12,969 nt of DNA from Spirochaetaceae bacterium (GTDB lineage Bacteria; Spirochaetota; Spirochaetia; Treponematales; Breznakiellaceae), in the NCBI GenBank assembly GCA_031269165.1, contig JAISZQ010000159.1, positions 1 to 12,969 of the forward strand, in the 5' to 3' direction. The notes under the pieces were generated by a model that was given only the letters and a program-made list of their open reading frames with translations, did no database searches and was not told the DNA's origin. A program made the position numbers and the translations under genes. Below are positions 6,288-12,813 of this stretch, piece after piece (position 1 is the first letter of the stretch; every line of letters begins with the position of its first letter).

Positions 6288-7673
6288 ATGCCTATGACAA
6301 AAGAAATAACGCGGCTCGAAAAATCGGTGGTACGACTTGCGGTTACTGTTCCGAGGGACGAAGTGCGCGAAATGTATGGAGAAGCGGTGGATGAGCTTGC
6401 GAAAACGGTGCAGATTGCCGGTTTTCGGAAGGGAAAGGTGCCTCGCAACGTGCTTGAGCGGAAGCTGGGCGCGGCTTTGCAGGAAGATGTGTTGAACGGT
6501 TTTGTCGGTAAAACGGTTAAAGCGATCCTTGAAGAAGAATCGTTCCCCCGAGAGAATCTGCCGCTTCCGTATTCGGAGCCGGTAATCGAGGGTACTATGC
6601 CCAAACTCGATCTTGAGAACGATTTGACGTTCGCGGTAACGTGGGATGCCAGACCGGTGTTCGAGGTGGAGACATGGAAAGGGCTTACTGCCGAGATTGC
6701 CGACGTGGAGGTTCTGGACGCGGATGTTGCCCGCGAGCTTGAGCGTGTCCGTGAGCGAAATGCTATCGTGATGGACCGGCAGCCCGAAGAGGCCGCCCAG
6801 CCGGGGGACATCGTGAAGGTGGACTATGTCGAACTGGACGAGCAAGGCAGGAAGATTAGCGGGTCGGAACGTGACGGGTTTGTGTTCACGCTGAAGTCTG
6901 GGGCGCAAGAGGGCTACTGGTTTGAGGATGTCGTGGCCGGGATGAAGGTTGGGGAAACCAAGACGATCACGAAGGAAATTCCCCTAGACGACGACGGGGA
7001 TACTGCCGAGGGAAAAACGGAAAAATGTACCGCGATGGTGAAGGTGACGTCGATAAAAGAAAAGAAGTTGCCGGAATTGGATGACGAGCTGGCGCAGGAT
7101 GTGCATGAGGACTTTGAAACGCTGGACGACCTGAGGCAGTCTGTTCGGAAAACCCTGAACGACCGTCTTGAAGAGCGTCTGGAGAAGCGGAGATTAGGCG
7201 TCATTCTGGAAAAACTCATCGAAAAGAACCCGATAGACCTGCCGGAATCCACGATTCGTTACGAGATGGATAGCCGGATTATGAAGCTCGCCCGGGAAAT
7301 GGGGATGGACGAAAAGAAAATCGGGGGGATGTTGCGCGAGGAAAACCATCCTATCAGAGCACTCGCGGAAAACAGGCGGGAGACGGTTGTCAGGTCGTTG
7401 CAGGCATCGCTGATACAGGATCGGTTGATAAAGGACTTGAACATCGAGGTAACCGATGACGAGCGGGACGCCGAACTCAAGGCGCTTGCCGAGCGGGGGA
7501 ACACCGATTTTGATAAACTCAAGGAATACTACCACGAGCAGGATGACCGGCTTGCCTACTTGGACAATTTTGTTGCGACCAAGAAAGTGCGGGAACTGTT
7601 GCTCAAGGAAAACACGGTGACGGTCGGCGCGAAGCAAAGTTATGAAGCGTTTATGGAGGGGAATAGTGAGTAA
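6288..7673 (+). CDS. tig: Trigger factor, ribosome-associated chaperone and prolyl isomerase
   Basis: Trigger factor binds the ribosome at the polypeptide exit and shields nascent chains. The N-terminal ribosome-binding domain (about 1-125) has the signature GFRKGKVP at residues 45-52, which docks on ribosomal protein L23. An FKBP-type peptidyl-prolyl isomerase domain follows (about 165-260, from GDIVKVDYVELDEQG through GMKVGETKTI), then the long helical C-terminal cradle. At 461 residues it is slightly longer than the E. coli protein, partly from an acidic insert (DDDGDTAEGKTEK) in the isomerase domain. Two starts are possible: ATG 6288 fits the promoter as a leaderless start, and ATG 6294 (MTKEITRLEKS) has an AGGA 7 bases upstream. 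The gene overlaps clpP by 8 nt, so the two are translationally coupled. Confidence 0.95.
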   Translation: MPMTKEITRLEKSVVRLAVTVPRDEVREMYGEAVDELAKTVQIAGFRKGKVPRNVLERKLGAALQEDVLNGFVGKTVKAILEEESFPRENLPLPYSEPVIEGTMPKLDLENDLTFAVTWDARPVFEVETWKGLTAEIADVEVLDADVARELERVRERNAIVMDRQPEEAAQPGDIVKVDYVELDEQGRKISGSERDGFVFTLKSGAQEGYWFEDVVAGMKVGETKTITKEIPLDDDGDTAEGKTEKCTAMVKVTSIKEKKLPELDDELAQDVHEDFETLDDLRQSVRKTLNDRLEERLEKRRLGVILEKLIEKNPIDLPESTIRYEMDSRIMKLAREMGMDEKKIGGMLREENHPIRALAENRRETVVRSLQASLIQDRLIKDLNIEVTDDERDAELKALAERGNTDFDKLKEYYHEQDDRLAYLDNFVATKKVRELLLKENTVTVGAKQSYEAFMEGNSE

Positions 7674-8253
7674 CTTTATACCGATGGTGGTCGAGCAACA
7701 GGGGATGTCGGGCGAGCGGGCCTACGACATTTTTTCCCGTTTGTTGCTCGACCGGATTGTCTTTCTCGACGGCGAGATCAACGATGTGACGGCCGACTTG
7801 GTGGTCGCGCAGTTGCTCTTTCTCGATGGGCAAAACACGGAAAAGGACATCAGCCTCTATATCAACTGTCTGGGCGGTTCGGTCACGGCGGGGCTTGCCA
7901 TTTATGACACGATGCAGTATGTGAAGAGCGACGTGCAAACGATCTGCTTAGGTCAGGCGGCAAGCATGGGTGCGCTCATTCTGACGGCGGGCGCGCCGGG
8001 GAAGCGGCTGGTACTGCCGTCGGCGCGGGTGCTTATTCACCAGCCCTGGGGCGGTGTGCAGGGGCAGGCCCGCGACATCGGGATTCAGGCGCGCGAAATG
8101 ATACGGCTTAAAAAACTGCTCATCAGCCATTATGCGAAGCATACGGGCAAGGGTGAGGATGTGCTGAGCGTGGACATGGAACGGGACTTTTATATGACGG
8201 CGGATGATGCGGTTTCTTACGGAATTGCCGATAAAGTACTAGTGCGAGAATAA
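7666..8253 (+). CDS. clpP: ATP-dependent Clp protease proteolytic subunit
   Basis: ClpP is the serine protease barrel that degrades proteins unfolded by ClpX or ClpA. I start it at GTG 7666, which has GGAGG six bases upstream and overlaps the end of tig; an in-frame ATG at 7642 lies deep in tig and lacks a site. The 195-residue product has the catalytic triad Ser100 (GQAASMGA), His125 (LIHQPWGG) and Asp174 (MERD), and the usual IPMVVEQ start, apparently without a long propeptide. One feature is odd: the glycine-rich oxyanion segment reads NCLGGS at 67-72 where ClpP proteins almost always have NSPGGS. Ser to Cys and Pro to Leu are both changed, and the DNA supports the reading. The gene is co-transcribed with tig, and its unfoldase clpX follows after about 325 bp. 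Confidence 0.95.
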   Translation: MSNFIPMVVEQQGMSGERAYDIFSRLLLDRIVFLDGEINDVTADLVVAQLLFLDGQNTEKDISLYINCLGGSVTAGLAIYDTMQYVKSDVQTICLGQAASMGALILTAGAPGKRLVLPSARVLIHQPWGGVQGQARDIGIQAREMIRLKKLLISHYAKHTGKGEDVLSVDMERDFYMTADDAVSYGIADKVLVRE

Positions 8254-8316
8254 ATTCCAAAAGCCGAGTAAGGGACGAGCCCCTTCAGGGAATGGGGTGC
8301 TACGCGAAGGGAAAAT

Positions 8317-8408
8317 GGGGAATTGAAAAGGGAAAATGCATAGGGCATGGAGACTGTTCGCGCCCTTCTCATCATTTTCCATTATGCGTTATCCATTTTC
8401 AATTCCCC
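8317..8408. repeat. Inverted repeat with 26-bp arms (GGGGAATTGAAAA family)
   Basis: The arms at 8317-8342 and 8383-8408 match in inverted orientation at 23 of 26 positions; the outer 13 (GGGGAATTGAAAA / TTTTCAATTCCCC) are exact. The core includes TCATTTTCCATTATGCG. A related 13-bp stretch ATTGAAAATGGAT lies at 8516-8528, and AATTGAAAATGGATAA at 9879-9894, so this is a dispersed family. Non-coding. Confidence 0.7.
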
Positions 8409-8420
8409 GAAGGGGTGGAT

Positions 8421-8510
8421 GGGGGCGTTGCGGGGGGCTCCCCGCTGAGGGGGGTGCCGTAAGACCCTAAGCGTAAGCGGCGGTCTGGAGGCAGGGGGGA
8501 GACTTCCCCC
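8421..8510. repeat. Composite repeat, copy 2 (inverted, compact)
   Basis: On the - strand it reads A (8510-8485, 26 of 26 identical to 1451-1476), B (8456-8438, two differences) and C (8436-8421, identical to 1660-1675). It lacks the large hairpins found between modules in copy 1. It lies between clpP and the clpX promoter, with its A end about 30 bp from the clpX -35 box. Confidence 0.75.
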
Positions 8511-8539
8511 CACACATTGAAAATGGATTATAAGCCGAT

Positions 8540-8568
8540 TTGAGGACCGGCTCAATTGAGTGTATAAC
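8540..8568 (+). promoter_or_regulatory. clpX promoter with very short leader
   Basis: TTGAGG (8540-8545), 17-bp spacer, TATAAC (8563-8568). The expected +1 is about 8575. GAGGAG (8569-8574) sits five bases before ATG 8580 and is a good ribosome site, but only for transcripts that start upstream of it. Confidence 0.5.
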
Positions 8569-8579
8569 GAGGAGTGAGT

Positions 8580-9842
8580 ATGGCGAGATTTAGGACAAGC
8601 GGGCGGGATCATTTCGAGCGGATCTGTTCTTTCTGCGGAAAGAGCGCGGAACGGCGGATTATTTCAGGGCCCAACGATATATTCATCTGCGACGAGTGCA
8701 TCGAGATGTGCCGGAAGATGCTGATGCAGGAAGAAAGCGAGATCGCCGCGCAGTTTTCAGGCGATATTCCGCGCCCGAAAGAGATCAAAGAGTATCTCGA
8801 CTCGTTCATCATCGGGCAGGACGACGCGAAGAAGGCGCTCGCGGTCGCGGTGTACAACCATTACAAGCGGATTGCCAACCCGTCCAAAGGGAACGACGAG
8901 GTGGAGATCGAGAAGTCCAACGTGCTGCTCATTGGGCCGACGGGAACGGGAAAGACGCTGCTCGCCAAGACATTGGCGCGGAAGCTTAAGGTGCCCTACG
9001 CGATTGTGGACGCGACGACGCTCACCGAGGCGGGATATGTCGGCGAGGATGTGGAAAACATTCTGCTTAAGCTCATTCAGAGCGCGGGGGGCAACATCGC
9101 GGCGGCGGAACGCGGCATCGTCTACATCGACGAGATCGACAAGATCGCGCGGAAGGGCGAAAACGTCTCGATCACCCGCGACGTTTCCGGCGAAGGCGTT
9201 CAGCAGGCCCTCCTCAAGATCATCGAGGGATCGGTCGCGTCTGTTCCGCCGCAGGGAGGCCGGAAACATCCCAACCAGGAGATGATCCGCATCGACACGA
9301 CGAACATCCTCTTTATCTGCGGGGGCGCGTTCGTGGGGCTGGACAAACTCATCTCCCGCCGCATTGATCAGCACCCGCTGGGTTTCGGCCATGAGTCGGA
9401 CGGGAGCGCGCGCAAAGACATCAAAGAAATCTTCAAGCATCTGCACCCGGACGACCTCATCAAATTCGGCCTCATCCCGGAATTCATCGGACGGCTCCCC
9501 ATCGCGGTCTGCCTCGACGAACTGAAACTCGAAGACCTTACCCGCATCATCACGGAGCCGCGCAACGCCATCATCAAGCAGTATAAGGCGTCGATGGCCT
9601 ACGACGACGTTGACCTTGAGTTCACGCCCGACGCGATCAGCGCGATTGCCAGTACCGCGATCAAGCAAAAAACCGGCGCGCGGGGACTGCGCGCCATCGT
9701 GGAACGTCTGATGACCGACGTGATGTTCGATATCCCGTCTATTACCGGCCGCAAACGCATCATCATCGACGAGGAAATCGTCAAACGAGAACTCACCCCG
9801 AAGATCGAGCGGCTGACCACTGCGGAGCGCAAGACGGCTTAA
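8580..9842 (+). CDS. clpX: ClpX, ATP-dependent unfoldase of the ClpXP protease
   Basis: ClpX is the AAA+ hexamer that recognises tagged substrates, unfolds them and feeds them to ClpP. The 420-residue protein has the N-terminal C4 zinc-binding domain (Cys16, Cys19, Cys37, Cys40), Walker A GPTGTGKT (119-126), the pore loop GYVG, Walker B with Asp184-Glu185 in IVYIDEID, the RKH loop (GGRKHP), the ClpP-docking loop Leu267-Gly268-Phe269 in HPLGFGHE, and the sensor-2 motif GARGLRAIVE. All key residues are present. I choose ATG 8580 because GAGGAG lies five bases upstream; an in-frame GTG at 8574 would add two residues and overlaps that site. The presence of LGF here and an intact ClpP triad upstream indicates a working ClpXP pair. 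Confidence 0.95.
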   Translation: MARFRTSGRDHFERICSFCGKSAERRIISGPNDIFICDECIEMCRKMLMQEESEIAAQFSGDIPRPKEIKEYLDSFIIGQDDAKKALAVAVYNHYKRIANPSKGNDEVEIEKSNVLLIGPTGTGKTLLAKTLARKLKVPYAIVDATTLTEAGYVGEDVENILLKLIQSAGGNIAAAERGIVYIDEIDKIARKGENVSITRDVSGEGVQQALLKIIEGSVASVPPQGGRKHPNQEMIRIDTTNILFICGGAFVGLDKLISRRIDQHPLGFGHESDGSARKDIKEIFKHLHPDDLIKFGLIPEFIGRLPIAVCLDELKLEDLTRIITEPRNAIIKQYKASMAYDDVDLEFTPDAISAIASTAIKQKTGARGLRAIVERLMTDVMFDIPSITGRKRIIIDEEIVKRELTPKIERLTTAERKTA

Positions 9843-9868
9843 CGCGCCTTGCGCGCGGGGCGCGAATG

Positions 9869-10076
9869 GATAATGGACAATTGAAAATGGATAATGAGTG
9901 CGCCGTGTCGTGACCGTCATTGCGAGGAATGGAGTGACGAAGCAATCCAGACGAGGGAGGCCCTCCACACGGGATTGCTTCGCCCGCTCTCATGAGCGGC
10001 TCGTTCGCAATGACGGGAGGCTCGCCCGCACTGACGGCGCGTTCTGCCGCCACCATTTTCCATTCCCCGCAAGGGG
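9869..10076. repeat. Nested repeats in the clpX / peptidase convergent gap
   Basis: The outer parts belong to the GGGGAATTGAAAA family: AATTGAAAATGGATAA (9879-9894) on the left and CCATTTTCCATTCCCC (10053-10068) on the right, closely matching the right end of 8317-8408. Inside lies a full CATTGCGAG element (9916-10014). The arrangement looks like one repeat inserted into another. A small CCCC-GCAA-GGGG hairpin at 10065-10076 follows the peptidase stop; it has no T-run and is at best a weak terminator. Confidence 0.6.
9916..10014. repeat. Complete CATTGCGAG palindromic element
   Basis: The 99-bp element runs from GTCATTGCGAG to CGCAATGAC, with inner inverted arms GAAGCAATCC and GGGATTGCTTCG and a GGGAGGCCCTCC core. 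It is the reference copy for the partial and variant copies at 1-49, 62-163, 505-619 and 658-772. Repeats with such ends occur in many unrelated bacterial genomes, to my knowledge, and are non-coding. Confidence 0.8.
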
Positions 10077-10080
10077 TCCC

Positions 10081-11025
10081 CTATCCCCGGTCTCTCATGC
10101 ACAAGGCGCGCGCAAACTTTTCAATCATGCCGAAATGTTCCGGGGTTAGTGTGTCCGCCGTGTCCCGGGGCGAATTGATGAGCCGCCATGTTTCAGGGTA
10201 AAACGCGCCGTCGCCCGTTCCCGCCGTATCTGCGAAAAGACCATGGATCACCGCCGGATTTCGGCGCACCATGAGATGGAACGGGGATACTTCTTGCTGG
10301 GGAAGAACGGTTATCGTTTGGGCGGGAAAGCCCGCACGAAAAAAACCCGCGTCGTCGGAAAAAGGGGTCGGAAGGAGGACAAGCCGGGTAAGGTTCAGTT
10401 TTCGCGCCGCTTCGAGCGCCCGGTAGTTCAGATCCTCCACCGCCTTCCGCATCGAAAGCGACTCGGTACTCCACGACAGATTTGCCCGCTCCTTCAAAAG
10501 ATACTTTGCCGTCGTCGAGATGACCAGCGTCTCCCCACGCCCCACCGTGTCGAAAATAAAACAGGGGTTGTTCTTGAACCCGGCTTCTTTCATGCCGCGT
10601 GCGAGCGCGAACGACCCTTGAGCGGTGAGTTTCTCGCCCTTGCACAGTTCCTCTTTGTCCGTGAAGATAACGAGCCAGTCCTTGACCCCGCGTTTACGCA
10701 GATTCAACGCCGCCCGGACCAGCGTAAACACCGCCGCCCCGTTGTCGTTGGCACCCGGACTCCCCTCCACGCAGTCGTAGTGCGCCAGAAGGATAACCGC
10801 CTTTCGCTTGTCAAGATGTTTCGCCGGAACAAAGATATGTCTGCGCCCCGCCAGCGTAACCACCGATTTGCCGGGATACGCCCCTTCCTCGTCGTCGATG
10901 AGACCGGCCTCTTGCAACAAGGACAACAAGACCGCAAAACGATCCGCGCCAACCGAGATAAAATCGCCGAAACGATTCCACGGCGGGTTGCCGTTTTCGT
11001 TATTGCCCTTACCGAGGGAGGACAC
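10081..11025 (-). CDS. M28-family zinc peptidase with a changed last zinc ligand
   Basis: M28 enzymes are co-catalytic zinc exopeptidases. In this 314-residue protein I see His82-x-Asp84 (AHYDC), the bridging Asp94 in GANDNGAA, the Glu125-Glu126 pair in FTDKEE, and Asp159 in IFDTVG. Near the end the family usually has a Y-H-T-P-x-D-T motif whose His is the last zinc ligand; here the motif reads I-N-S-P-R-D-T with Asn284, and the DNA codon is AAT. The fold is therefore clear but full activity is uncertain. No signal peptide or membrane segment is visible, so it is probably cytoplasmic. The GTG start at 11025 directly follows the infA stop, and no better start lies nearby, so translation is probably coupled to infA. 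Confidence 0.8.
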   Translation of the reverse strand: MSSLGKGNNENGNPPWNRFGDFISVGADRFAVLLSLLQEAGLIDDEEGAYPGKSVVTLAGRRHIFVPAKHLDKRKAVILLAHYDCVEGSPGANDNGAAVFTLVRAALNLRKRGVKDWLVIFTDKEELCKGEKLTAQGSFALARGMKEAGFKNNPCFIFDTVGRGETLVISTTAKYLLKERANLSWSTESLSMRKAVEDLNYRALEAARKLNLTRLVLLPTPFSDDAGFFRAGFPAQTITVLPQQEVSPFHLMVRRNPAVIHGLFADTAGTGDGAFYPETWRLINSPRDTADTLTPEHFGMIEKFARALCMRDRG

Positions 11026-11250
11026 TTACCGCTCGCGGTACACGATGCGGCCTCTGGATAGATCGTAAGGAGACAACGCCACCTTCACCTTATCGCCGGG
11101 CACAATACGAATATAGTGCTTACGCATCTTTCCCGAAAGGTGCGCGAGAATCAGATGCCCGTTCTGGTTGTTCAGCTCCACGCGAAACATCGTGTTCGGC
11201 AACGCTTCCTTCACCACGCCTTCAACTTCAATCGCTTCTTCTTTTGCCAT
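11026..11250 (-). CDS. infA: Translation initiation factor IF-1
   Basis: IF-1 is a single OB-fold protein that binds the A site of the 30S subunit during initiation. The sequence is clear throughout: MAKEEAIEVEG, ALPNTMFRVEL, LSGKMRKHYIRI, GDKVKVALSPYDL and RGRIVYRER. At 74 residues it is two longer than E. coli IF-1; the extra residues fall in the loop after FRVEL (NNQNGH in place of the usual ENGH). The stop codon TAA is followed at once by the GTG of the M28 peptidase gene. Confidence 0.95.
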   Translation of the reverse strand: MAKEEAIEVEGVVKEALPNTMFRVELNNQNGHLILAHLSGKMRKHYIRIVPGDKVKVALSPYDLSRGRIVYRER

Positions 11251-11258
11251 ACGCCTTT

Positions 11259-11264
11259 ATGATA
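11259..11264 (-). promoter_or_regulatory. -10-like hexamer of infA, 2-nt leader predicted
   Basis: On the - strand TATCAT is followed by AAAGGCGT and the ATG. The expected +1 is two bases before the ATG. The -35 region at 17-bp spacing is only TTTTCT, so this is the weakest member of the set. Confidence 0.4.
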
Positions 11265-11354
11265 CACCATTGCGCAGAAAAAGAAAAGTCCCCGCCCAGT
11301 GTACGCTCTCCCCCCTCTTCGGGGATTTGCCCACCCCATGGCGTCCTACTTAGA

Positions 11355-11375
11355 CGCCCGGCGTCCTGCCGGGCG
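11355..11375. repeat. GC-rich hairpin downstream of the deaminase gene
   Basis: CGCCCGGC-GTCCT-GCCGGGCG is a perfect 8-bp stem. It follows the deaminase stop on the - strand but has no T-run in either direction, so it is only a possible terminator. The rest of 11265-11428 shows no gene. Confidence 0.55.
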
Positions 11376-11428
11376 CCTGTCCCCGGCATTTTGGTATTAT
11401 AAGGAGAACCGCTATACCTGCCGCTCTA

Positions 11429-11836
11429 TTACTGAAACGCTTCCTCTCCCCACCACATCGGCATAATATCTTTTAATTTTATCGTCTCCATTGTTTCTCT
11501 GTTTACCAATACTTCAATATTCCCGCTGTTTTTATCAAGTTGCATAAGGAATTCCCGGCACGCCCCGCAAGGCAAGCCAAGTTTTCCGTCAGAAAAACAA
11601 CAAACCAATTTAACAATTTTATGCTCGCCATTGGTGATCATATTTGCTATCGCGTTCCGCTCCGCGCACATTCCCAATGAACAACTGGTATCGATACAAA
11701 CGCCAGAATATACATTGCCCTTTTCAGTTAAAATTGCCGCCGAAACTTCCCCGGCTTCTATAAAGGGAGATATTTTTCGAGGGTTATTTTTGTCCATTGC
11801 CATTTTATACAATTCATTAAAGCCAATTTCTTTCAT
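11429..11836 (-). CDS. Cytidine-deaminase-like zinc enzyme
   Basis: The 135-residue protein has the zinc and catalytic motifs of the cytidine deaminase fold: Cys57-Ala-Glu59 in MCAERNAI, and Cys90 and Cys93 in LPCGACREF. Glu59 would shuttle the proton. The ribose-contact segment of classic cytidine deaminase (N-x-E-N) is not present; the matching stretch reads GVCIDTSCS, so the substrate may not be plain cytidine. A modified nucleoside or a nucleoside antibiotic is possible but unproven. AAAGG lies about 10 bases before the ATG. Codon use is AT-rich, unlike infA and clpX, and shared with the neighbouring methyltransferase gene, which lies 42 bp upstream on the same strand. They are probably a small acquired operon. 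Confidence 0.8.
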   Translation of the reverse strand: MKEIGFNELYKMAMDKNNPRKISPFIEAGEVSAAILTEKGNVYSGVCIDTSCSLGMCAERNAIANMITNGEHKIVKLVCCFSDGKLGLPCGACREFLMQLDKNSGNIEVLVNRETMETIKLKDIMPMWWGEEAFQ

Positions 11837-11878
11837 ATATTTCTCGCCTTTATTTCACTTGTCAATAATTTCTTTATA

Positions 11879-12559
11879 TTATTTTATTGCCATTATTACG
11901 CCAAATTTCATAAAATTATAGGTGTTTTCTACGTCCTTAAACCCGCTTCCTTTTAACATTTCAATTGTTTCTTTTATTGTGTTCTCTTTATCCAGTTTCT
12001 TTCGTTCAATCCATGCCGATCTTTCTTCCACTTTTATTCCGCTCCGATTGATATAATCATACCACCATTCATTATATAACTCATTAATCATGTTAGACGA
12101 CCCTATAAATTGGTCAAAATTTATAAAACATCCGCCGTTATTCAATTTTTTGAAAATATTCTTGTATAATTTTATCTTATTTGTGTCTTCTAAATGGTGT
12201 ATTGATAATGCCGAACATATTAAATCGCATTCTTTCACCGGAATATGCTCCACATAATCGCTCTCAATAAATTCAAAATTGTTTAAGCCATTAAATCTTT
12301 CCCGTGCCATTTCCAACATATCTTTTGAAACATCTATCAATGTATAACGCGCGTTATTATACAATTTATATAGTTCCATTGTTAATAACCCGGTCCCGGC
12401 CCCCAAGTCCGTAATATGCCGAAAATCTTTTTTATAAAATTTTAACAGCGAAACAGAAGTTTTATAAAAATCATCAAAACAGGGAATAAAACATTTCCTG
12501 TTCTCATCGTATTTTCGGGCGACACGATTAAACTGTTCCCTGATTCTATTTATATCCAT
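11879..12559 (-). CDS. Class I SAM-dependent methyltransferase
   Basis: I start this 226-residue protein at ATG 12559 (MDINRIREQFN) because AGGA lies about seven bases upstream; a TTG 15 bases earlier is less likely. Motif I is TDLGAGTG at about 50-57, the acidic residue that binds the SAM ribose is Asp76 in LIDVSKDML, and the post-motif segments ESDY and LICSALSIHHL follow. This is the Methyltransf_25/UbiE-like small-molecule type. The LSIHHL segment is common in this group and does not identify the substrate. The gene is strongly AT-rich and paired with the deaminase gene downstream, which suggests a joint transfer. No membrane segment or extra domain is visible. Confidence 0.85.
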   Translation of the reverse strand: MDINRIREQFNRVARKYDENRKCFIPCFDDFYKTSVSLLKFYKKDFRHITDLGAGTGLLTMELYKLYNNARYTLIDVSKDMLEMARERFNGLNNFEFIESDYVEHIPVKECDLICSALSIHHLEDTNKIKLYKNIFKKLNNGGCFINFDQFIGSSNMINELYNEWWYDYINRSGIKVEERSAWIERKKLDKENTIKETIEMLKGSGFKDVENTYNFMKFGVIMAIK

Positions 12560-12635
12560 GTGTTTTTCCTGCAATCTTTAAATAATAATTTCCACAATTA
12601 CGCCCGGGGCATTGCGCCTCGTGTTCCAGATATGT

Positions 12636-12752
12636 GGGCTTAGCCTTCAAAGCGCAAACGGTCCGCGACAGCAATGCTGCCGCATTAGGGGCGGCTAATC
12701 TTATAAAATGCGTTTTGTAAGGCTAAGGCCATGCTTTGGCCCGATTTTAGCC
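12636..12752. other. Candidate structured RNA or palindromic element with alternative stems
   Basis: A 21-nt arm at 12636-12656 (GGGCTTAGCCTTC..GCGCA) pairs with 12709-12730 (TGCGTTTTG..GGCTAAGGCC) with about 19 matches, one of them G-U in one strand sense. The loop holds CAGCA-A-TGCTG, GCCGC-ATTAGG-GGCGGC and ATTAG..CTAAT. The 3' arm can instead pair downstream: GGCTAA (12721-12726) with TTAGCC (12747-12752), enclosing GGCCA-TGCTT-TGGCC. It may be a mobile-element end, not an RNA. Confidence 0.4.
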
Positions 12753-12764
12753 TGAAAAACCGCA

Positions 12765-12813
12765 GGACTTGTGAAACAACCAACCGGGTTGTTGAACAAG
12801 TCCATTCTTTTTT
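12765..12813. terminator. Bidirectional terminator-like hairpin
   Basis: GGACTTGT (12765-12772) pairs with ACAAGTCC (12796-12803), and inside it AACAACC pairs with GGTTGTT. On the + strand it is followed by ATTC and six T; on the - strand by TGCGG and five T. It could end transcription from either side, including a gene entering from beyond the right edge. Confidence 0.6.

Noticed and set aside
9842..9862. Rho-independent terminator after clpX
   Set aside because: A GCGCC/GGCGC stem can form, but no T-run follows.
8757..9968. 403-codon open frame on the - strand opposite clpX
   Set aside because: It is the antisense shadow of clpX, whose motifs are complete; long antisense frames are expected in GC-rich genes.
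10243..11061. 272-codon open frame on the + strand opposite the M28 peptidase and infA
   Set aside because: The - strand reading contains clear M28 and IF-1 motifs; the + strand frame shows none.
11837..11865. Separate promoter for the deaminase gene
   Set aside because: TTGACA (- strand, 11865-11860) is perfect, but the hexamer at 17 bp (AAATAT) abuts the ATG and would put +1 inside the gene. The AAAGG ribosome site needs an upstream transcript, so co-transcription with the methyltransferase is more likely.
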